Both the position numbers and the translations under genes were made by a program. A model generated the notes under the pieces. It was given only the letters and a program-made list of their open reading frames with translations, was not told where the DNA came from and made no database searches. Positions 5,990 to 11,562 of a stretch of 11,562 nt of DNA are shown here, piece by piece; the stretch's first letter is position 1; each line of letters begins with the position of its first letter. This DNA is from Nitrososphaeria archaeon (GTDB taxonomy: Archaea > Thermoproteota > Nitrososphaeria > Conexivisphaerales > UBA164), in the NCBI GenBank assembly GCA_029775955.1, contig JARVJW010000147.1:1-11562 (forward strand), given 5' to 3'.

Positions 5990-6145
5990 TGTGGGTCATT
6001 TAGGTAGGCAGAGAACAGCTCTATTATAATGCTATACACGCTTCTGGACCAAGTGGACTATTCAAACTTGAGGCCAGTTTTCAGACATTTATCAAAAGCG
6101 AGCGGGAAAACCCACACCTTTTGAGGGTGGGAGGATGTCAGGCAT
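5990..6145 (+). pseudogene. tnpB: Orphan 3' end of a tnpB with the IS605-type terminal hairpin
   Basis: After the MFS stop, a plus-strand frame reads NAIHASGPSGLFKLEA and then FIKSERENPHLLRVGGC, with a stop at 6001-6003 upstream and no start. This resembles the variable tail that follows the last RuvC motif (NAxxNI) in zinc-ribbon TnpB proteins. The tail ends in a hairpin, described separately, typical of IS605 right ends. The body of the gene is missing: the MFS gene ends only 37 nt before. A near-palindrome, ACTCACAT/ATGTGGGT, lies at 5981-5996. The assignment rests on the tail plus hairpin, not on catalytic motifs. The frame continues open to TAA at 6202-6204, past the element's likely end. 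Confidence 0.6.
6111..6141 (+). repeat. Terminal hairpin of an IS605-type right end or omega-RNA
   Basis: CCCAC (6111-6115) pairs with GTGGG (6127-6131), and CC (6117-6118) pairs with GG (6125-6126), leaving one bulged A and a TTTTGA loop. The sequence after it is AGGATGTCAG. A C-rich/G-rich hairpin with a T-rich loop followed by a short A/G-rich tail is the usual look of archaeal IS605/IS1341 right ends, where it forms the end of the omega-RNA scaffold. In such elements, the DNA just downstream (from about 6142) would be read as guide. Confidence 0.5.
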
Positions 6146-6189
6146 TATTACATACAGGAAAATTGAGCAGCGTTGATTCTCTAAGAATG

Positions 6190-6197
6190 CTTTTAAG
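6190..6197 (+). promoter_or_regulatory. TATA-like box of the TFE-beta operon
   Basis: CTTTTAAG is centred about 30 nt before the ATG at 6224, with no Shine-Dalgarno between. It probably drives the three overlapping genes 6224-8544. Confidence 0.4.
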
Positions 6198-6223
6198 ATG
6201 GTAATTTAAAAATTAAAATTGTA

Positions 6224-6634
6224 ATGCCACGCGATAGTAAGGAAGAGGATCTGATAAGTATGGTATACAAGCTGGTGCTGGAGAGTGGGGATGGGGGCAT
6301 ACTGCAAAGTGAGCTTTGGAAAAAACTCAGTTTAACAAGCAGGGACGGTTCTAGAATCGCCACAAGGCTTGAGAAGCGCAAACTGATAAAAAGAGAAAAG
6401 GTCTTGGAGGAAGGAAGGTGGACCTACAGATTAAAGTCCTTAGTTGTACCATTGAGTTTAGAAAGCATAGCTGATGCCCCATGCATAACATGCCCACTTT
6501 ACTATAAATGCTATGAGGATGGCGCAGTATCACCGAGGACCTGCACAAAGATAGAAAGGTGGGTTGTCACAGAATACCAGAGGGCTATAAATGTTAACAG
6601 TATAAGTGTAGGGGAAATAAATGAGGCCAGATGA
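6224..6634 (+). CDS. TFE-beta-like transcription initiation factor (RPC34/hRPC39 family), winged helix plus Fe-S
   Basis: TFE-beta pairs with TFE-alpha to help archaeal RNA polymerase open promoters, and it is the relative of the Pol III subunit RPC34/hRPC39. Residues 8-72 look like a winged helix: GGILQSELWKKLSL followed by a recognition-helix-like SRIATRLEKRKLIKRE and a wing ending in GRWTYRL. Residues 86-113 hold PCITCPLYYKC, AVSPRTC and ERW, giving C87-x2-C90-x5-C96-x10-C107. This is the cubane 4Fe-4S motif of the family, including the xISPxxC and W features of hRPC39. At 136 residues the protein is short but holds both parts. It overlaps rlmE by 14 nt. A different HTH regulator with an Fe-S motif is the alternative, but the Cys spacing favours TFE-beta. 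Confidence 0.78.
   Translation: MPRDSKEEDLISMVYKLVLESGDGGILQSELWKKLSLTSRDGSRIATRLEKRKLIKREKVLEEGRWTYRLKSLVVPLSLESIADAPCITCPLYYKCYEDGAVSPRTCTKIERWVVTEYQRAINVNSISVGEINEAR
6610..6614 (+). promoter_or_regulatory. Weak Shine-Dalgarno-like site for rlmE
   Basis: AGGGG lies 6 nt before the ATG at 6621, inside the end of the TFE-beta gene. Internal genes of archaeal operons use such sites while first genes are leaderless. This one supports the 6621 start, together with translational coupling through the overlap. Confidence 0.35.
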
Positions 6635-7223
6635 AGCTAAAAGTGATTATTATAGAAGATTGGCTAAAAAGACAGGATATGTTAGCAGGGCCGCGTTTAA
6701 ACTGATCGAGCTGAACTCAAAGTATGGGATCTTTTATCCAGGTCAAAAGGTGTTGGACTTAGGCGCATCCCCAGGTGGATGGTCTCAGGTGGCTTCTAGG
6801 GCGGTAAGTAAGGAAGGGGAAGTTATAGCAATAGATGTCAGGCCAATCAAGATCAATCTGGATAACGTCAGTTTTATTAAAATGAACCTGAAAGAAGAAA
6901 AGCCTTCGCTAAAAGGTGAAGACGTCGTACTTTCAGACCTTTCACCCCAAGTCAGTGGTATTTGGGAATATGATCAGGAAATACAGTGGAGCTTGACGGA
7001 AAAAGCCCTTGAAATAGCAGAAGAAAGCCTTAACCGAGGCGGAACATTTGTGTGCAAGGTTTTTGACGGCGAGGGAGTAAAGCGTATTATGGATAGAGCT
7101 GAAAAATCATTTACATTTGTAAAACTGACAAAGCCTAAAGCAAGCAGAAGGCAAAGCAGTGAGCTCTACCTTGTATGCAAAAACTTTTTAAAGCATAATT
7201 CAGCCACTAATCTAAATGAATAA
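6621..7223 (+). CDS. rlmE: 23S rRNA 2'-O-methyltransferase RlmE (FtsJ/RrmJ family)
   Basis: This is an SAM-dependent methyltransferase expected to methylate the ribose of a conserved A-loop uridine of 23S rRNA (U2552 in E. coli) on the large subunit. The 200-residue length is typical. SRAAFKL (22-28) carries the first catalytic Lys (K27). LDLGASPGGW (45-54) is the SAM-binding loop, and AIDVRP (70-75) holds the acidic residue at the end of strand 2. LSDLSP (104-109) gives D106, KVFDG (146-150) gives K146, and SSELYLV (179-185) gives E181, so the K-D-K-E tetrad of the RrmJ family is complete. The gene starts 14 nt inside the TFE-beta gene and ends 8 nt inside glyA, so all three are probably translated together. 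The exact archaeal target base is inferred. Confidence 0.93.
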   Translation: MRPDEAKSDYYRRLAKKTGYVSRAAFKLIELNSKYGIFYPGQKVLDLGASPGGWSQVASRAVSKEGEVIAIDVRPIKINLDNVSFIKMNLKEEKPSLKGEDVVLSDLSPQVSGIWEYDQEIQWSLTEKALEIAEESLNRGGTFVCKVFDGEGVKRIMDRAEKSFTFVKLTKPKASRRQSSELYLVCKNFLKHNSATNLNE

Positions 7224-8544
7224 TAAATTATTTGCCAATGAGAATTATACAAAAATATTTGAGCTATTAAAAGAGCATCACAAATGGTTTTCAGAGTCGC
7301 TTACGCTAATAGCATCCGAGAATATAATGAGTGATGCTGTTAAGGAAGCAGTCGTTTCTGACTTGATGTCCAGATATGCTGAGGGTTGGCCAGGCGATAG
7401 GGTTTATGCTGGGTGCAAGTATATTGACCAAATTGAGCTGAACGCCATAGATCTGGGAAAGAAGCTATTTGATGCAGAATATGTTGACGTAAGGCCAATA
7501 GCTGGCGTTACAGCAAACCTTGCTGTTTACACTGCATTTACACAGCCAGGTGATACAATCATATCCTTGGCCATCCCTAATGGAGGGCACATAACTTATG
7601 GTAAAAAGGACCTTGGAGGTACAGCCGGTGCCGTGCGAGGTCTGAACGTTGAGAACTTTCCATTTGATCCAGCGGAAATGAATATAGATGTGGATAAAAC
7701 AAAGAGCCTAATAGGCAAACTAAAATCAGATGGCAGAAAACCAAAAATGGTCATATTTGGTGGATCCCTTTTCCTTTTTCCACATCCATTAAAGGAATTG
7801 ATTCCATTCCTTAAGGCAGAAGGAATTACTGTAATGTATGATGGTGCCCATGTTATGGGGTTAATAGCAGGAGGGAAATTCCAGCAGCCTCTAAAAGAGG
7901 GAGCAGATGTAATGACTGGCAGCACTCACAAAACGCTGCCAGGGCCCCAGGGAGGCTTAATAGTTAGCTATGATAAATATGCTGACGCTCTGAAAAGTGC
8001 TGTGTTTCCTAGTAACGTTTCAAATCATCATCTGCACCATGTTGCTGGTAAGGCAATTACCTTTGCCGAAATGCTAAATTTTGGGGAAGATTATGCGAGT
8101 GCAGTAATTGATAACGCAAAAAAACTCGCTGAAGCCCTTGCAGCTAAAGGCCTTACTGTTCTTGGCGAAAAACAAGGCTACACAAAATCTCATCAAGTCG
8201 TAATAGATGTTTCAATGTACGGTGGAGGAGGCGTAATAGAAAAGGAACTTGAAGATTCAAATATAATAGCTAACAGGAACCTTATACCTGGTGATATAAA
8301 AGCAGGAAGGCACTTCCGTAACCCAGGCGGATTAAGAATGGGTGTGCAGGAAATCACAAGACTTGGCATGGGATTAAATGAAATGGAAGAAATTGCCAAT
8401 ATTCTCTATTTGGTCATAGTTAAAAAGGAAGACCATAATATAATCAAAAAAAGAGTAAAGGAACTTAAAAACGAATTCAGCAATGTGAGGTATACATTTG
8501 AAAGTAACAGAAAAGCGTATGAATACATAAAAATAAGGACCTGA
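7216..8544 (+). CDS. glyA: Serine hydroxymethyltransferase
   Basis: This PLP enzyme of the cytoplasm interconverts serine and glycine while loading or unloading a one-carbon unit on a tetrahydropterin (folate or archaeal analogue). It is a fold-type I aminotransferase-like protein of 442 residues, within the normal range. Visible features are LIASENIMS (31-39) with the catalytic Glu E35, YDGAHVMG (208-215) with D209 and H212 of the cofactor pocket, TGSTHKTLPGPQGG (234-247) with the Schiff-base Lys K239, and GGLRMGVQEITR (371-382) with the substrate carboxylate-binding Arg R374. The first ATG overlaps the last 8 nt of rlmE (ATGAATAA) and has no Shine-Dalgarno, so it relies on coupled translation. 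A T-run follows the stop. No truncation or missing key residue is seen. Confidence 0.95.
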   Translation: MNNKLFANENYTKIFELLKEHHKWFSESLTLIASENIMSDAVKEAVVSDLMSRYAEGWPGDRVYAGCKYIDQIELNAIDLGKKLFDAEYVDVRPIAGVTANLAVYTAFTQPGDTIISLAIPNGGHITYGKKDLGGTAGAVRGLNVENFPFDPAEMNIDVDKTKSLIGKLKSDGRKPKMVIFGGSLFLFPHPLKELIPFLKAEGITVMYDGAHVMGLIAGGKFQQPLKEGADVMTGSTHKTLPGPQGGLIVSYDKYADALKSAVFPSNVSNHHLHHVAGKAITFAEMLNFGEDYASAVIDNAKKLAEALAAKGLTVLGEKQGYTKSHQVVIDVSMYGGGGVIEKELEDSNIIANRNLIPGDIKAGRHFRNPGGLRMGVQEITRLGMGLNEMEEIANILYLVIVKKEDHNIIKKRVKELKNEFSNVRYTFESNRKAYEYIKIRT

Positions 8545-8551
8545 CCTTTTT
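8545..8551 (+). terminator. Weak T-run terminator after glyA
   Basis: CCTTTTT directly follows the glyA stop. It is short (five T), so termination may be partial before the trpS promoter. Confidence 0.3.
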
Positions 8552-8591
8552 AAACAAGATATTAATTATTATAATAAAACACTCACATAAA

Positions 8592-8599
8592 CCTTAAGA
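8592..8599 (+). promoter_or_regulatory. TATA-like box of trpS
   Basis: CCTTAAGA is centred about 25 nt before the ATG at 8621 with no Shine-Dalgarno. The predicted transcript is leaderless and probably covers trpS and pheS. Confidence 0.4.
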
Positions 8600-8620
8600 T
8601 GCACGCAGTGAGATGTTTAG

Positions 8621-9745
8621 ATGTTGAGAGAATTCGATCCGTGGGCCACTTCAGACATAAAGGATTATGATAAACTAGTCGATGAATTTGGGATATCAAG
8701 GTTGAGTGATGACTTGGCTAAAAAATTAAATGATAATAAATATGTCAGAAGGGGGTTAATAATAGGGCATCGGGAATTGGACCTGTATTTAAACCACGCG
8801 GAAAGTGGCAAGAAGATATCAGTGATATCAGGCATCAAACCGACAGGCATATTTCACTTGGGCAGCATGATAACAGCGGAACAGATGGTTTACTTCCAGA
8901 AAAAATTCTTCAATTCAGCACTATATTATTCAATAGCAGATTTGGAAGCATATATGGACAACGGGCAGGACCTGGTAACAAGCAAAAAGCTGGCAATAGA
9001 AAATGTGGCAGACATGCTTGTCATGGGAATGGATCCCAAGAGGAGCGTAGTATATATGCAATCAAGTGCACTTTTAGTTTCAGATCTTGCATTCATCTTT
9101 TCAGATGACGTAACTGTAAACATGTTGCAGGACATATATGGGGAAAGGCGGTTTTCCCTTTATCTTTCTGCGCTTGTGCAATCAGGCGATATTTTTCTAC
9201 CCCAAACTAAAAATTTTGGTGGACCAAATCCCGTTCTAGTGCCCGTGGGAGCTGACCAAGATCCACACATAAGATTGAGCAGAGACCTTGCATTTAAGCA
9301 CCGAAACGATTTTGCTTTCTTTCCTCCATCTTCCATATATCATAAACTGATCAGGTCACTCAGTGGAGACGAAAAAATGTCCAAAAGAAATCCGGACAGC
9401 ATGATAACGTTGGCAGATAGTAAGGCTGACTTAAAGCGTAAAATTATGGCAGCATTTACTGGCGGAAGAATTACAATTGAAGAACAGAGAAGGTTGGGGG
9501 GAGAGCCTGATAAGTGTCCAGTATTTGACCTTTATTTGTACTTTGATGATGATGATAAAGAAATAAGTAAAGTCAGGTCAGAATGTCTAGCTGGACAAAG
9601 GTTGTGTGGTGAATGCAAACAACAGGTTCTAGAAATGGTAAATTTAAACATCGAAGAGCACCAATCAAAAAAAATTAAAATGTTGGATCTGGCAGATGAC
9701 ATGATTCAAAAAGGCAACGAATTAGTTAAGAATAATAACTTATAG
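8621..9745 (+). CDS. trpS: Tryptophanyl-tRNA synthetase
   Basis: This class I synthetase charges tRNA-Trp in the cytoplasm. The 374 residues match the archaeal/eukaryal type. The N-terminal segment holds FDPW (5-8). The Rossmann core has the HIGH-type motif in PTGIFHLGS (74-82), YYSIADLEAY (102-111) near the tryptophan pocket, and VGADQDPH (209-216), the family signature. The second ATP motif is EKMSKR (251-256). The C-terminal anticodon-binding part holds three Cys (C322, C329, C332), in part as CGEC. Two other ATG triplets just upstream (8599, 8613) are out of frame, and the chosen start agrees with the TATA box. The gene is 9 nt from pheS, so the two synthetases are very likely co-transcribed. 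No defect is visible. Confidence 0.95.
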   Translation: MLREFDPWATSDIKDYDKLVDEFGISRLSDDLAKKLNDNKYVRRGLIIGHRELDLYLNHAESGKKISVISGIKPTGIFHLGSMITAEQMVYFQKKFFNSALYYSIADLEAYMDNGQDLVTSKKLAIENVADMLVMGMDPKRSVVYMQSSALLVSDLAFIFSDDVTVNMLQDIYGERRFSLYLSALVQSGDIFLPQTKNFGGPNPVLVPVGADQDPHIRLSRDLAFKHRNDFAFFPPSSIYHKLIRSLSGDEKMSKRNPDSMITLADSKADLKRKIMAAFTGGRITIEEQRRLGGEPDKCPVFDLYLYFDDDDKEISKVRSECLAGQRLCGECKQQVLEMVNLNIEEHQSKKIKMLDLADDMIQKGNELVKNNNL

Positions 9746-9747
9746 GT
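9744..9747 (+). promoter_or_regulatory. Short Shine-Dalgarno for pheS
   Basis: AGGT lies 7 nt before the ATG at 9755 and overlaps the trpS stop codon. It fits the internal gene of an operon and supports this start. Confidence 0.35.
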
Positions 9748-9754
9748 AAAGAAT

Positions 9755-11245
9755 ATGGATAGCTTATCATTGCACCCATTGGAAAAAAAGCTGGTTAGGG
9801 CATTGCTAGAGGGTGGCGAGGAAAATATAGAAGATGCCGCCTCAGCCGCTGGAATCAGCATTGATCAGGCCCGCAGAGCTGTAGAGTGGCTCAAGGCAAA
9901 GGGGCTTATCAGCATTGAGGAAAAGAGGGAAAAGTTGCTAATGCTGGGCGAAAGTGGGAGAAAGGCGCTTCTTTATGGGTTTCCAGAAGAAAGGATAGCT
10001 AATCTTGTGATTGAAAAAGGCAAAATGAGCGTGCAGGACCTGAACAAATTGATGGATGAAAACGAACTTAAGGCAGCCATCGGTAGAGCCATAAAAAATG
10101 GGTGGATAATAATAGAAAATGGAGTGGCAATAGCTAAAAATAAGGAAAAAGTGAATATTGAAAAAACATTGCTTGATAAAATTTCAAGTGGCACAGTAAT
10201 TGAAAGCCAGTTAAATAAATCTGAGTTAAACATGCTTAAGGAGCTTCTCAGGCGCCCAGGATACATTGAATACAGGGATTTGATTGAAACTTACATAGCT
10301 TTAGAAAAGGACGCCGCGAAGAATTTGCCAGACTTGAATGTAGATGAATCCACAACTCTTACTGCTGAGATGATATCTTCTGGCAAATGGAAAGACATTT
10401 CTTTTTCCAGACTCGATATATCAGCTCCTGCACCCCCTGCTTTCGTAGCAAGGATTCATCCTCTTTCAGAGCTAATAGAAAACATTGAGGAAATAATGGG
10501 TTCCCTGGGATTTGAGGAGGTTGAAGGCCAGATTGTTAGGTCATCATTCTGGAACTTTGACGTGCTTTTCACTCCACAAGACCATCCAGCCAGGGATATG
10601 CACGACACATTTTATGTTGAAGGATTAAAGCTTTATGAAAATGACAAACAGCTGGTTGACAGGGTTAGGGAAACGCATCAAACCGGCTGGGTCACAGGGT
10701 CAACTGGCTGGAGATACAATTGGAACCCAGATATGGCATGGAAGGCAGTTCTCAGAACACACACAACTACTATTACAGTAGAGCAGCTGTATAAAACAAA
10801 GAAGGGCAGAATTTTTACTGTGGGTAGAGTATTTAGAAATGAGAAACCTGACTTCAAGCACCTAGTCGAACTTCATCAGTTAGATGCTGTAGTTGCTGGG
10901 GAAGAGGTCAGCATATCAAGGCTGATGGGCTTCCTTACTGCATTTTACAATAAACTGGGCTTTAAAAAGGTAAAGTTCTGGCCAACTTTCTTTCCCTATA
11001 CAGAGCCTTCCATGCAATCAATGATATACTCGGAAAAACTTGATGATTGGATTGAACTTTGTGGAATGGGAATATTTAGGCCAGAAGTAACAAAACCGCT
11101 AGGCATAGATGAACCAGTTATGGCATGGGGAATGGGGTTGGAAAGGCTGGCGATGTTGATATATGATATAGATGATATAAGGGAATTATATGAAAACAAG
11201 CTTTCCTTACTGAGAAATTACAGACCATTTTTAACAGGATTGTAA
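9755..11245 (+). CDS. pheS: Phenylalanyl-tRNA synthetase alpha subunit
   Basis: This is the catalytic subunit of the (alpha-beta)2 PheRS that charges tRNA-Phe in the cytoplasm. Its 496 residues fit the archaeal/eukaryal type. The first ~200 residues include winged-helix repeats (HPLEKKLVRALLEG, 7-20, then a helix-turn-helix pattern to about 56, and related segments around 77-125 and 155-180), which in this family contact tRNA. The class II core follows: motif 1 with HPLSELIENI (235-244), TPQDHPARDMHDTFY (273-287), THTTTITVEQL (335-345), motif 2 VGRVFRNEKPDFKH (356-369), the Phe-pocket FPYTEPS (413-419), and motif 3 GMGLERLAMLIY (459-470). The gene follows trpS by 9 nt. The partner pheT is not next to it: the following DNA is a tnpB relic that meets the gene tail to tail. 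Confidence 0.95.
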   Translation: MDSLSLHPLEKKLVRALLEGGEENIEDAASAAGISIDQARRAVEWLKAKGLISIEEKREKLLMLGESGRKALLYGFPEERIANLVIEKGKMSVQDLNKLMDENELKAAIGRAIKNGWIIIENGVAIAKNKEKVNIEKTLLDKISSGTVIESQLNKSELNMLKELLRRPGYIEYRDLIETYIALEKDAAKNLPDLNVDESTTLTAEMISSGKWKDISFSRLDISAPAPPAFVARIHPLSELIENIEEIMGSLGFEEVEGQIVRSSFWNFDVLFTPQDHPARDMHDTFYVEGLKLYENDKQLVDRVRETHQTGWVTGSTGWRYNWNPDMAWKAVLRTHTTTITVEQLYKTKKGRIFTVGRVFRNEKPDFKHLVELHQLDAVVAGEEVSISRLMGFLTAFYNKLGFKKVKFWPTFFPYTEPSMQSMIYSEKLDDWIELCGMGIFRPEVTKPLGIDEPVMAWGMGLERLAMLIYDIDDIRELYENKLSLLRNYRPFLTGL

Positions 11246-11562
11246 TTATCAAACATGCCGTTTCTGAAAGATTTTAATTTTTTATAACCATCATTCGGAG
11301 CGTTGACCTTCAAGCCCGCTCTGGCCACTTTAGGCTCATGGCCGGTGTACAGGTATTCATCCTTCAAAGAAGGCCATCCGCACTCACGGGTAGCCGCAGG
11401 GTTATGGCAAGTGAGGCCAGCCTATTGGTCAATGTCACAGGTTTCGCATTTCGACATCAAGCAGTCAGCTTATCACCACAGACAGGACACTCTGAAGTCC
11501 CTCTTGGGTTCACATAAACTGTCTTGAATGAGGACTTGTATTCAATCATCTTTTGGTAAAGC
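11218..11562 (-). pseudogene. tnpB: TnpB (IS605 OrfB) C-terminal fragment, frameshifted, running out of the window
   Basis: Read on the minus strand from the right edge, the frame gives LYQKMIEYKSSFKTVYVNPR, then GTSECPVCGDKLTA and a stop (near 11459). This is the region before the last RuvC motif and the first half of the zinc ribbon (CPVCG) of a TnpB. The frame one base over continues with MSKCETCDIDQ, the second half of the ribbon and the Asp region, then hits a TAG. The tail resumes as SLKDEYLYTGHEPKVARAGL and KVNAPNDGYKKLKSFRNGMF, staying open into the last bases of pheS and stopping at 11218-11220. At least one frameshift and one stop make it non-functional. The rest of the gene lies outside the window. 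The zinc ribbon differs in sequence and spacing from the copy at 1-354, so the two are not recent duplicates. Confidence 0.82.
11271..11287 (+). terminator. T-rich terminator after pheS
   Basis: ATTTTAATTTTTTATAA begins 25 nt after the pheS stop and contains a run of six T residues. It is a plausible archaeal U-run terminator, though it lies within the minus-strand tnpB remnant. Confidence 0.35.

Noticed and set aside
7596..7925. Minus-strand frame of 109 codons inside glyA
   Set aside because: It is antisense to the SHMT core, with Pro-rich low-complexity translation typical of shadow frames.
11303..11527. Plus-strand open frame of 74 codons near the right edge
   Set aside because: It is antisense to the recognisable TnpB zinc-ribbon fragment, and its translation resembles nothing known.
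1..11562. CRISPR array, tRNA or rRNA genes
   Set aside because: I looked through all intergenic stretches and saw no regularly spaced direct repeats, no cloverleaf with a TTCRA-type T loop, and no rRNA-like sequence. A tRNAscan run would settle short tRNAs.

Overview
The window reads as chromosomal DNA of an AT-rich euryarchaeon, most likely of the Thermoplasmata/Thermoplasmatales. This is inferred from gene content, not from a database match. Supporting signs are a tetraether-lipid-synthase-type radical SAM protein, archaeal-type TrpRS and PheRS alpha, a TFE-beta-like transcription factor with a cubane Fe-S motif, and TATA-like boxes centred about 23-30 nt before start codons with no Shine-Dalgarno, which is the layout of leaderless archaeal mRNAs.

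Layout, left to right. Positions 1-354 hold the 3' end of a TnpB (IS200/IS605 OrfB) gene broken by an in-frame TGA, with a structured 3' end. A roughly 210-nt AT-rich spacer with a dyad precedes a glutamate dehydrogenase gene (577-1833) whose start is ambiguous. Next come a likely tetraether lipid synthase (1910-3544) and a small gene of unknown function (3586-3864). Positions 3865-4776 contain a heavily frameshifted tnpB on the minus strand. An MFS transporter of the fosmidomycin-resistance type (4777-5952) follows, and then the orphan 3' end of another tnpB with its terminal hairpin (about 5990-6145). The right part is a housekeeping block: a TFE-beta-like factor, RlmE/FtsJ rRNA methyltransferase and serine hydroxymethyltransferase overlap one another (6224-8544), followed by tryptophanyl-tRNA synthetase and PheRS alpha (8621-11245). 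The window ends in a fourth tnpB fragment on the minus strand that runs tail-to-tail into the end of pheS.

The intact genes serve core functions: nitrogen and C1 metabolism (gdhA, glyA), membrane lipid maturation (Tes), transcription initiation, rRNA modification and tRNA charging. Everything that looks accessory is decayed IS605-type material: four tnpB relics of at least two clearly different sequence types, all in intergenic positions and two of them flanking the MFS gene. I see no CRISPR array, tRNA, rRNA or intact transposase. The observations most worth a second look are the gdhA start (a leaderless ATG that is out of frame by one A in an A run), the possible omega-RNA relics at the tnpB 3' ends, the TFE-beta gene in an operon with rlmE and glyA, and the unknown small gene after Tes.
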